55,902 nt of DNA from a virus, in IMG/VR virus record IMGVR_UViG_3300046538_000287, positions 1-55,902 of that record. One strand, given 5' to 3'. Positions 16,772 through 23,681 of this stretch are shown here, in pieces. Each line of letters opens with the position of its first letter. Within the stretch, counting starts at the first letter, position 1. The notes beneath the pieces are model-generated. The model had not been told where the DNA came from. It searched no databases and was given only the letters and a program-made list of their open reading frames with translations. The position numbers and the translations under genes were made by a program.

Positions 16772-17155
16772 GTGATTGCTGTGACGACGTATGAGTTTAT
16801 GGAATGGAAAGCTGTCGAGACCGAACGGCAAAATATAGTGTGCAAGGCAGCACATCAGCATTTGGAAACGCTCGAAACTCGAGCGCGCTCGATGGCAGCT
16901 GGTCTGTCTGTCGAAGCGTATGCTGAGGCCGAGACGGCAGAGGTGGACAAGTTAGTCACGGCCCTGGATACCGCAACCGTCATAGACGCCCATGCTGCCG
17001 AGCTGCAGGCGCAAGTCGCCGCCACTGAGGCAGCGTTAGAAAACCAAGGGAGCCAGCAGTTTCTCGAGCAGCAATTCAAAACGCAGCGAATACCCACCGA
17101 CGTAAAACAAGAAATTAAACGCGCGGAGAAGGCCGTCACTGACGCCTGTGACTAG
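16772..17155 (+). CDS. Coiled-coil hypothetical protein, probably N-terminally damaged
   Basis: 127 residues from a GTG without a ribosome binding site. The body is an alanine/glutamate-rich coiled coil. The open frame continues upstream to a stop at 16745 and reads VAFTLAVIAV, which looks like the end of a membrane or signal segment. Another frame just upstream (from 16732) opens plausibly as MREQLMVG. A one-base frameshift may have separated the start from the body. Confidence 0.45.
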   Translation: MIAVTTYEFMEWKAVETERQNIVCKAAHQHLETLETRARSMAAGLSVEAYAEAETAEVDKLVTALDTATVIDAHAAELQAQVAATEAALENQGSQQFLEQQFKTQRIPTDVKQEIKRAEKAVTDACD

Positions 17156-17299
17156 GTCGACTGCGCATTTTTTTCTGTATAGGTCATTCCCATATTTTCC
17201 GTGCGATAACTGCCGACCATCCCTCGACAGCCTGGCCAAGTCTAGCCCATCCAATCAAACATCTTCCTGCTACGCTGAACGTTCCATGGAGGATTCGTG

Positions 17300-17509
17300 A
17301 TGCCAAATTCAGACCTGCTCCCTTCCCTGCATTTCAAGATCAACGAAAACCAACTCGCCCTTGAGGCCGCGATCTTGGAGCTTTCCAACTAGGTCGAGCA
17401 ACGCGGTTCCGCCGAGGTTGCCGACAATGTACGCGGCTCCCTGGAAGCGATCGACCGGAATGAGGAATTCATTAAGCTTACGCTGGCGGTGCTGATGACG
17501 CCGGAATGA
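17300..17509 (+). pseudogene. Small gene interrupted by an in-frame amber codon
   Basis: From ATG 17300 (GGAGG a few bases upstream) the frame reads HFKINENQLALEAAILELSN, then TAG at 17390-17392, then continues in frame as VEQRGSAEVADNVRGSLEAI to TGA at 17507. Both halves read as one helical protein of about 69 residues of a kind I associate with pseudomonads. The stop replaces a codon before VEQRG; a Trp codon TGG to TAG would explain it in one change. Confidence 0.65.
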
Positions 17510-17571
17510 TTTAGCCGCCAAATGGGACGGCCCAGCCTAGTTTAACGGGGCCATACACGCATTCTCAGCGG

Positions 17572-17820
17572 TTATTTAATCGAAGCAAACGTTGATGGTC
17601 TGGCTGTCATTTCAGCTCGAAGCTCACCGATCAGATTTACGATTGCTCGGCTTGTTGTCAGGTTCTGCGAAGACACGCCAGTGACCAATAGTTCAACGCA
17701 ACCTGACGCTGGCTCAATCACCTTGATCATTAGAGAGCCGTCAGGGTTTACGGTGCAAGAACACGAGAGAGGCAGGAAACCACATTCAATGATATGGCGT
17801 AGCTCCAGAATGGAAATCAT
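17572..17820 (-). CDS. DUF1652 domain protein
   Basis: 82 residues from ATG 17820, chosen because GGGGTGA lies about 6 bases upstream; a GTG three codons earlier is possible. Family hallmarks are complete: ILELRHIIECGFLPLSCSC, TVNPDGSLMIKV, ELLVTGVSSQNLTTSRAI and NLIGELRAEM. More canonical than the paralog at 10398-10667. Function unknown. Confidence 0.88.
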   Translation of the reverse strand: MISILELRHIIECGFLPLSCSCTVNPDGSLMIKVIEPASGCVELLVTGVSSQNLTTSRAIVNLIGELRAEMTARPSTFASIK

Positions 17821-17986
17821 GACGTTCACCCCAGGGTCACGTTGTTGATTCTTACCTATTTATAATAGGCACCACCCACCACGACACGGCGAAATGCGAC
17901 GAGCTGGCACCCTGTCCTAAAGATCGGACAACATTCCAGGCTTACAGCTCGTCGCCTCCCCCTCGTCACGAGAGTCGAACCTCGAC

Positions 17987-18006
17987 TACTGTGCATGCAA
18001 CCAGTA
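17987..18006 (+). promoter_or_regulatory. LexA-type SOS box
   Basis: TACTGT-N8-CCAGTA, a 20-bp near-palindrome matching CTGT-N8-ACAG with one mismatch. It ends 22 bases before the ATG of the gene at 18029, so LexA binding would block this promoter. Confidence 0.65.
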
Positions 18007-18028
18007 TTTGTACAGCGAATCCGTTCCC

Positions 18029-18757
18029 ATGAATTTCGACCAGGCTAAAGTGCTGAGGCTCCAGCAGTGGCGCTCGACCCTCCACGACCACGATTTTCGA
18101 ATGCAGAATCCCGAGGCCCACCGACAAACCCTTCACTCAATGAGCTCTGCTCTTGTCACCGAGGGGTTGATCGATGAACTCCAGCAGTTCGACCTGAACG
18201 AGATGGCGAACGCTGCCTACTGGCACGCCGTGGAGGAATTGCAGACCGCCTCGGGCCACTATTGCGGCGCCTCTGCCTACGACGTCATGCGACATGGAAG
18301 CTCCGAGCTGTTCGGCAAGATTGGGCGCTCGATTTTCTATGCCGCGAGCACGCTGGCCGACGGTACGCGATCTTCCTACGACGGGAAGATTTACCGCGAT
18401 GCCACTGGAGCGAACCTTGTGTTCAATTCGTCCGGGGTAGTTGCGAGAATTACCGGGCTTACCTTGACCCTGCCGGATGGGCAGCAGTACAACCTCATAG
18501 AAACTGGAAGAACAGTCGAGGGTGTCAACTACGAGCCGATCGAGGATCCGGACCTCTATCGCGCATTGGTGGATGCCGCCCAAGTTGCCCAGGAGTGCTG
18601 TGATCTACGTGCTTTCGAAAGAGTACGGCCGCGTCTCGATTTGGCCAGGTTCCGCACTTGCCCCGCTTGCCTTGATCGTTTTGATCGGCGTGAAGATTGC
18701 CAAACGTGCACGGGCAGAGGGTTTGTAACGAAGCCTTCGGCCGCTGGTCTACCCTGA
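18029..18757 (+). CDS. Conserved hypothetical protein with C-terminal CxxC zinc motif, SOS-linked
   Basis: 242 residues from ATG 18029. The first 190 residues have no recognised domain. The C-terminus carries CPACLDRFDRREDCQTCTGRG (Cys at about 211, 214, 224, 227), a DnaJ-like CxxCxGxG zinc arrangement. The SRAP gene begins 23 bases downstream and a LexA-type box lies just upstream. The pair therefore looks like a DNA-damage-inducible operon. Its biochemical role is unknown. Confidence 0.75.
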   Translation: MNFDQAKVLRLQQWRSTLHDHDFRMQNPEAHRQTLHSMSSALVTEGLIDELQQFDLNEMANAAYWHAVEELQTASGHYCGASAYDVMRHGSSELFGKIGRSIFYAASTLADGTRSSYDGKIYRDATGANLVFNSSGVVARITGLTLTLPDGQQYNLIETGRTVEGVNYEPIEDPDLYRALVDAAQVAQECCDLRAFERVRPRLDLARFRTCPACLDRFDRREDCQTCTGRGFVTKPSAAGLP

Positions 18758-18780
18758 ATGCACAGCCGGAGGGTTCAACC

Positions 18781-19491
18781 ATGTGCGGAAGACTTTCCCA
18801 GTACCGGGGCATTCACGACTTCGTCGCGGCACTCAGCATTCCCAACGCCTTTCTCAACTATGCCGGCGACCAGCCTTTCGAGCGCTATAACGCTGCTCCG
18901 ACCACGCAGCTCGCCCTCTTTCACCGGGATGGTGAATACCTGCGCGCAGACATGGTTCGTTGGGGTTGGCGCCCGCACTGGGCCGAAGACCGCGCCGCGC
19001 CGATCAATGCTCGCGTTGAGAAGGTCGCCCATGGCCCGTTCTTCAAAGCCATCTGGCCGCACCGAGCAATCATCTCGATCGATAACTGGTTTGAATGGGT
19101 TTATGAAGGCGGGCCGAAGAAACAGCCCTACCTCATTCGCCACCGCGACCGGACACCAATCCTCTGTGCCGCGATTGGCCAGTACCCCATCGCCGAGCGT
19201 GAACCTGGCGAGCATGACGGCTTCGTGATCATCACCGCCGACAGCGCCGGCGGTATGGTGGACATTCACGACCGGCGGCCCGTGACATTGTCGCCGGAAC
19301 TGGCCCGGGAATGGCTGGACCCGGCCACGCCCAAGGAGCGCGCAGAACAGATAATGCTGCTTCAGGGAGAGCAGACCGAGGCGTTCGAGTGGTACCCAGT
19401 AGACCGGGCTGTGGGCAATGTTCGGAATCAAGGGCGAGAACTGATCGAACCGATAGGAGAGCTAAAAAGCCCTGAGGGCGACCTAGAATAA
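18781..19491 (+). CDS. SOS-response-associated SRAP protein (YedK/HMCES-like)
   Basis: 236 residues from ATG 18781, with GGAGG 7 bases upstream. SRAP proteins form a thiazolidine crosslink with abasic sites in single-stranded DNA through Cys2 exposed after Met removal; here the start is MCGR. Other active-site residues are visible: N76 and R78 (INARVEK), E105 (DNWFEWV) and H163 (DIHDRRP). Length is normal. It is the second gene of the unit behind the LexA-type box. Its 3' end overlaps the original stop of the convergent adenine-methylase remnant. Confidence 0.95.
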   Translation: MCGRLSQYRGIHDFVAALSIPNAFLNYAGDQPFERYNAAPTTQLALFHRDGEYLRADMVRWGWRPHWAEDRAAPINARVEKVAHGPFFKAIWPHRAIISIDNWFEWVYEGGPKKQPYLIRHRDRTPILCAAIGQYPIAEREPGEHDGFVIITADSAGGMVDIHDRRPVTLSPELAREWLDPATPKERAEQIMLLQGEQTEAFEWYPVDRAVGNVRNQGRELIEPIGELKSPEGDLE

Positions 19492-20219
19492 TCCTCCCAA
19501 CTCTGCCGGCTCCCAGTTCATGATCACCAGTTCGCCACTGATCTCGGCCTTACCCTGCCGCTGATTGGTGTTGCAATAGCGGATGTCCAGCGACTCGAAA
19601 TGCCCTTGCAACGCCGCATGAAGTCGGCCATGCGCTCGTAATTCTCAAACGGAAAGTCCACGCCATAACCGGCGGTCTGCCAGTAAGGCGGGTCCATGTA
19701 ATGGAAGGTATGGGCACGGTCATAGCGCTCAGCGCATTCGAGCCAGGGTAGGTGTTCGACGTAAGTGCCAGACAGACGCTGCCAGGCGGCCGAGAGATTT
19801 TCCTCGATCCGCAACAGGTTGATGGCCGGGCCGGTGGTGGCGGTGCCGAAGGTCTGCCCAGTGACTTTGCCGGCGAAGGCATGGTGCTGCAGGTAGAAGA
19901 ATCGGGCGGCACGCTGGATGTCGGTGAGGGTTTCGGGACGGGTCATCTTCTGCCACTCGAACACCTGGCGCGAGCTGAGCGCCCATTTGAACTGGCGCAC
20001 AAACTCTTCCAGGTGGTTTTGCACGACGCGGTACAGCGTCACCAGGTCGCCGTTGATGTCATTGAGGACTTCGACCGGTGCTGCCTGAGGCCGCATGAAG
20101 TACAGCGCGGCACCGCCGGCAAAGACTTCGACGTAGCATTCGTGAGGCGGAAAAAGCGGGATGAGGCGGTCGGCCAGACGGCGTTTGCCGCCCATCCAAG
20201 GGACGATGGGTGTAGACAT
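19483..20219 (-). pseudogene. D12-class DNA adenine methylase with internal deletion and frameshift
   Basis: From ATG 20219 the protein starts PWMGGKRRLADRLIPLFP, has the SAM-binding FAGGAALYF (about 33-41) and catalytic DPPY at 176-179, as expected of a Dam-like N6-adenine methylase. After MRRCKG (about residue 206) the frame continues 28 unrelated codons to a stop at 19524. In another frame the true C-terminus follows immediately (LDIRYCNTNQRQGKAE ... GELVIMNW) to a stop at 19483. The segment normally between, containing the SINDHP region, is missing, so a deletion plus frameshift is the simplest reading. The product is probably inactive. Confidence 0.75.
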
Positions 20220-20236
20220 TGAGAGCAAGACCTTTA

Positions 20237-20252
20237 CTGTATGGATAAACAG
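20237..20252 (-). promoter_or_regulatory. LexA-type SOS box upstream of the methylase
   Basis: CTGTATGGATAAACAG has both perfect half sites (CTGT-N8-ACAG) and lies 17 bases before the methylase ATG at 20219. Confidence 0.7.
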
Positions 20253-20325
20253 GTGCTAGGCTCGCCGCGCTTCGTGCACGGAGTAAGAGCCTTGGCTGGA
20301 CTTGCAGGGGCAATCTGCAGGGACG

Positions 20326-20370
20326 GCGACCGGGTTGGATGTTGACGCATCCACCCCGGTCGCTCTTTTT
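20326..20370 (+). terminator. Long hairpin with T tract between Rz and the methylase
   Basis: GCGACCGGGTTGGATG (20326-20341) pairs with CATCCACCCCGGTCGC (20348-20363), nearly perfect over 16 bases. The T run follows on the plus strand; in the minus direction it lacks a T tract, so its effect on late transcription is uncertain. Confidence 0.6.
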
Positions 20371-20912
20371 CACTTCGGTGTTGCGACTTCTTTGGCGTAG
20401 GCCTGACAGGCCGCCAGGGCGATCAGTCCTTGGTCGCCGGCATCGGTGATGCCGATAATTCGTTGAGCATGCGCCGGGTCAAGTTGGGCTCTTGTGGGGC
20501 CATGAACCAAGCCGCCGGTTGGGGTGGCGACTGACACTGTGTCGCCACTGGCTGTATCGGTGGCGTCGAGTAGGACTGACAGCCGTAGGTCAGCAGTGGC
20601 AAGATGATCACGCAGGCGAGCCTGGTTGGTTTGAGCATCGCTCAGTTCCTTGTAGTGGGTTTGTTCGCTGGCCGACAGCCGCTGCTCAAGGGCCAGACGA
20701 TTGTCCTGTGCAATGCGCACCTGGTCAGCCGCGGCGTTACTGATGGCGATCAGATCCTCCTTGTGCAGGCCAGCCTGTTCGGCGAGTTGCTGGCCGTAGC
20801 GCCAGTCCTGAACCTTCCAGGCCGACGCGGCAGATCCGCCGACCAATGTGGTCAGCAAAAAGCCAACGGCCAACAGCCGGTACGGCGCGGGGATCAGGTC
20901 GACGACACACAT
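20370..20912 (-). CDS. Rz: Phage lysis protein Rz (i-spanin)
   Basis: 180 residues from ATG 20912; the frame is open upstream but overlaps the endolysin. An N-terminal hydrophobic anchor (APYRLLAVGFLLTTLVGG) is followed by a coiled-coil periplasmic domain. Spanins join inner and outer membranes and disrupt the outer membrane in the last step of lysis. The gene overlaps the endolysin by 19 bases and contains Rz1 in another frame, the hallmark of lambda-type spanin pairs. Confidence 0.85.
   Translation of the reverse strand: MCVVDLIPAPYRLLAVGFLLTTLVGGSAASAWKVQDWRYGQQLAEQAGLHKEDLIAISNAAADQVRIAQDNRLALEQRLSASEQTHYKELSDAQTNQARLRDHLATADLRLSVLLDATDTASGDTVSVATPTGGLVHGPTRAQLDPAHAQRIIGITDAGDQGLIALAACQAYAKEVATPK
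20423..20638 (-). CDS. Rz1: Phage lysis lipoprotein Rz1 (o-spanin), nested in Rz
   Basis: 71 residues lying wholly inside Rz in a different frame. It begins MLKPTRLACVIILPLLTYGC: a basic start, hydrophobic segment and lipobox LTYGC with the lipidated Cys at 20. The mature part is proline-rich (PPIQPV, SPPQPA), as usual for o-spanins. It partners Rz across the periplasm. Confidence 0.85.
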   Translation of the reverse strand: MLKPTRLACVIILPLLTYGCQSYSTPPIQPVATQCQSPPQPAAWFMAPQEPNLTRRMLNELSASPMPATKD

Positions 20913-21457
20913 AGCACTGCCCTCGCCCGGGTCCAGAGTTGCAGCCGATCTGCCAGACCGTTCAGACCACCGTTGATCTTGCGGGTGATCGCCTCGAACT
21001 CGTCCCGATCCGCCAGGGCGTTCAGCTCGCGCACCCACCAGAACCACGCGGCCGACTCGGCCGCCCATTGCGGCTGCTCGAGCAGCTCAGGGGTGCGCAG
21101 CAAACGCTCGTCACCGAACAGCGCCAGGCTGCAGCGCAGGTAGTTATTACGGCCGGTCACCTGGATCAGGCCGCGACCGCGAAAGCGCTGGCCGTCTCCA
21201 TCCACTTCCGGGGTGTTGCCCAGTTTTGCGGCCAGGTTGCCAGTGTCGTATTTGCTCAGGTACTGATCGCCCCCCAACTCACGGAGGTACTGCAGCTGGC
21301 CAGACTCGTGCCCGACCTGGGCCAGGAACGCCGCCTGCCGCGCCGGTGTGTTGATCTGCCGATGCGCCATGGCCGCATTGAGGGCGGATACAAAAACGCC
21401 CGCTTGGCGGCGGGCGTTCGGGAGGATTCGCAGCAATTGCTGTTCCGTGATGGACAT
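20894..21457 (-). CDS. GH19 chitinase-like endolysin
   Basis: 187 residues. The family core is visible: NTPARQAAFLAQVGHESG (general acid Glu in GHESG, about 51), a second acidic cluster and the RGRGLIQVTGRNNY block, then AAWFW near 138. GH19 lysins cut the glycan strand of peptidoglycan. It has no signal peptide, so release depends on the holin, here at 43182-43526 far from the other lysis genes. Rz/Rz1 follow with overlap. Confidence 0.92.
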   Translation of the reverse strand: MSITEQQLLRILPNARRQAGVFVSALNAAMAHRQINTPARQAAFLAQVGHESGQLQYLRELGGDQYLSKYDTGNLAAKLGNTPEVDGDGQRFRGRGLIQVTGRNNYLRCSLALFGDERLLRTPELLEQPQWAAESAAWFWWVRELNALADRDEFEAITRKINGGLNGLADRLQLWTRARAVLCVSST

Positions 21458-21471
21458 ACAAACTCCTGGTA

Positions 21472-21495
21472 TAAAAAAACCGCACGCAGCGGGTT
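21472..21495 (-). terminator. Hairpin with T run between gpD and endolysin
   Basis: Minus strand AACCCGC pairs with GCGGTT (one bulge), followed by seven T. It lies 14 bases before the endolysin start. Confidence 0.6.
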
Positions 21496-21513
21496 AATGG
21501 GGACGCGATAGCG

Positions 21514-22560
21514 TTAGGCGAGACTGACGACCTTGACCGGCTTCACCTCCTTCTTTTTCTTGCCCTTGGCTTTGGCTTTGCCCTTGTTGCCGCCGTTGCA
21601 CTCGACCGTGGTCGACCAGCCGGCTTGGGTATAAGTCTGCTCCACCGAATCCGCCAGATACTCGCCATCGAGCCCGACCTTGAAGCCCTGGGCATTAATC
21701 GGCCGCTCGGCAAACAGGTCGGTGCGACCGGGCATTTCGAAGCGCACCCCCGCGCCGGAGCGGTTGAACGCCGCCAAGCGCGCCTTGGCCGCCGACTCGG
21801 CGGCGGTCTTGTTCGGGTGAATGTGCCGATCGGTATGCACCGAGGGCAGACCGGCCGGCGCGTCCTCATTGTCCAGGGACACCACCGCGAGCTTGCCGCC
21901 CTTCTTGTCTTGGTGCTTGGTGGCCACCTTGCCGTGCGTGTTGCGATCGCCCAGACGGAACTGCCAGCGGCTGACGTCCTGGCGGGTGATGGTGATCGCG
22001 CCGAACGCCTTGCCGCTTGCGCTCTGTCCGCCCTGGCGCGGCATCACCAACAATTTGCCATCGGCGACCTTGGCCGTGCAGTCGTACTGCTTAGCCAGGC
22101 GCGTGATGAAATTAAAGTCGGATTCGCTGAGCTGGTCCGCCCGCGCGACCTTGGTGGCCACCGGACAACTCGGCTCCCAGCCGTTACGCGCGGCGATATC
22201 GGCCACGATTTTCGACAGTGGCACGTCCTCCCAGCTCCCGCTGCGAATGGTCTTGCCACTGCCGCGCATGTCGCTGGCCTTGCCCTTGATCACCAGCGTG
22301 TCCGGCGGACCCGACACCGTGATCTCGTCAACCACGTAGCGACCCAAACGGGCCAGCCCCGTCTCGACATAGCCCAGGTAGATCTCGATCCCAGCACCGC
22401 GCCGGGGCAGCGTCACCAGGCCATCACGGTCGTCAATGCGTAACTCGAACTCGTCGGAATCCATCCCGGGTTTGTCGGTGGTGCTGAGCTGGATCAGCCG
22501 ATCATTGATCAGGCCGGTGATGTCGGCACCATCGGCGACGACGCGAAACATAGGCGTCAT
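21514..22560 (-). CDS. Phage late control / tail protein gpD (P2 D-like)
   Basis: 348 residues. P2 D-type proteins form the hub at the tail-baseplate junction. Typical features are the opening FRVVADGADITGLINDRL, an SDEFELRIDDRD block, SDFNFITRLAKQYDC at about 150 and a late VGLDGEYLADSVEQTYTQAGWSTTVE segment. The C-terminus is a Lys-rich tail. Order X-D downstream of U matches P2-like tails. Confidence 0.93.
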   Translation of the reverse strand: MTPMFRVVADGADITGLINDRLIQLSTTDKPGMDSDEFELRIDDRDGLVTLPRRGAGIEIYLGYVETGLARLGRYVVDEITVSGPPDTLVIKGKASDMRGSGKTIRSGSWEDVPLSKIVADIAARNGWEPSCPVATKVARADQLSESDFNFITRLAKQYDCTAKVADGKLLVMPRQGGQSASGKAFGAITITRQDVSRWQFRLGDRNTHGKVATKHQDKKGGKLAVVSLDNEDAPAGLPSVHTDRHIHPNKTAAESAAKARLAAFNRSGAGVRFEMPGRTDLFAERPINAQGFKVGLDGEYLADSVEQTYTQAGWSTTVECNGGNKGKAKAKGKKKKEVKPVKVVSLA

Positions 22561-22571
22561 GGGTTTTTTCC

Positions 22572-22595
22572 AAAAAAAAACCCGCGCAAGGCGGG
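22572..22595 (-). terminator. Hairpin with T run between gpX and gpD
   Basis: Minus strand CCCGC-CTTGC-GCGGG followed by nine T, in the 82-base gap between the two genes. Confidence 0.75.
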
Positions 22596-22642
22596 CAAGA
22601 AAGTAAGGAGGTTGAAGCGATGAACAACACGAGTGTAGTCCA

Positions 22643-22849
22643 TCAATCCCACAGGGTGACGTGTTCCTCGACCGCCGCCGCCAACTCCGGCAGGGTGATC
22701 ACCACGCCGGCGCGAAACGGCTGGGCTTCTTCGGCCAACCCCTGATTGGCATCCAGCACCGCCTCGACGCTGCCATTCAGGTGGCCGTAGTAGTTATGGC
22801 AAAGGGTGTCCAACAGATCCCCGTCAGACGTTCTGCATGTCATCGCCAT
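22643..22849 (-). CDS. Phage tail protein X (LysM-like)
   Basis: 68 residues from ATG 22849, overlapping the end of gpU. It shows the gpX pattern: DGDLLDTLCHNYYGH, then VLDANQGLAEEAQPFRAGVVITLP, a LysM-type fold assigned to tail assembly in P2-like phages. The start is uncertain by a few codons. Confidence 0.9.
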   Translation of the reverse strand: MAMTCRTSDGDLLDTLCHNYYGHLNGSVEAVLDANQGLAEEAQPFRAGVVITLPELAAAVEEHVTLWD

Positions 22850-23669
22850 AGCGTACAAACTCCAGGGTGAACTCTTGTTTACGCGGAATCCCGCCTTGCA
22901 TCAGCGCGCTTTGATCTTCGTCGACGCTCTTCAGGCACCAGGTGCCCAGCACGTCGCCATAGCCGGTGGTCAGCGTCAGCGGCCGAAGCCGGGCGCCGAT
23001 CGAGCGCAACGTATCGAGCTGCTTCAGCCCGCCCTTGAAGACCGGGAAAATCTGGCCCTTGAGGGTGATTTTCTCGTCGCCCATACCGACGCCCTGCTGC
23101 GCCGGCCGGCGCGACAAACGCTCCTGCGAAGCCCAGCGGAATTCGGTCGAGCGGCGCAACGAGTCAAAGGCCGCCGTGTCGAGGTTGAAGTAATACGGCT
23201 GCGCCTTGGGATCGAGCGGCTGAAGGATCAACAGGTGCGGGAACGGCTTCACCGCCTCCGGCGCTGGCGTGCCATCGGTGACAAATGCCCACGACGGCAA
23301 CACATTGGTCAACGCCGGACTGACCTTGCCGGCGATCTTGCTGATGGCCGCCGCCGCCCGGGCCGCCTGCGCCTTCAGCACCCCCACGCGCTCGTCAATT
23401 TGCGACACCGCCCGCGCGGCCTTGTTGTAGGTGGCCACCACCTGCCCGACCTTGGCCTGAGCCGCCTGCACCCCACGCATCACGCGCTGAAGCTTGGCCC
23501 CGACCGCTGGCCCGACAAAGGGCAAATCCTCCAGCTCGGACGCCGCCCCGGTGATTTCGCCGATCGCGCCATTCACGGGCCCCAGCATGCCGTCCAGGCT
23601 ACGCCGGCCGGTTTCCCCGGCCGAGGCGAGGTATTTCAGCCCCGACTGTAATTGCTCCAATGCAGGCAT
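22824..23669 (-). CDS. Phage tail protein U (P2 U-like), extended
   Basis: 281 residues, longer than P2 U (about 160) because of an N-terminal alanine-rich helical region (about 1-115). The C-terminal half has the U-type core, including FRWASQERLSRRPAQQGVGMGDEKITLKGQIFP split over about 178-212, and GGIPRKQEFTLEFVRYGDD at the end. It probably acts in tail termination or assembly. It lies 12 bases after the tape measure gene. Confidence 0.85.
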   Translation of the reverse strand: MPALEQLQSGLKYLASAGETGRRSLDGMLGPVNGAIGEITGAASELEDLPFVGPAVGAKLQRVMRGVQAAQAKVGQVVATYNKAARAVSQIDERVGVLKAQAARAAAAISKIAGKVSPALTNVLPSWAFVTDGTPAPEAVKPFPHLLILQPLDPKAQPYYFNLDTAAFDSLRRSTEFRWASQERLSRRPAQQGVGMGDEKITLKGQIFPVFKGGLKQLDTLRSIGARLRPLTLTTGYGDVLGTWCLKSVDEDQSALMQGGIPRKQEFTLEFVRYGDDMQNV

Positions 23670-23681
23670 GTGCCCTCCTGA

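Noticed and set aside
18001-18014. Second LexA-like site overlapping the one at 17987 (CCAGTATTTGTACAG)
   Set aside because: Spacing of half-sites is wrong for CTGT-N8-ACAG; treated as chance similarity.
20059-20373. 104-codon reverse frame spanning the LexA box and hairpin
   Set aside because: Runs through regulatory structure and overlaps the methylase start in another frame; no domain.
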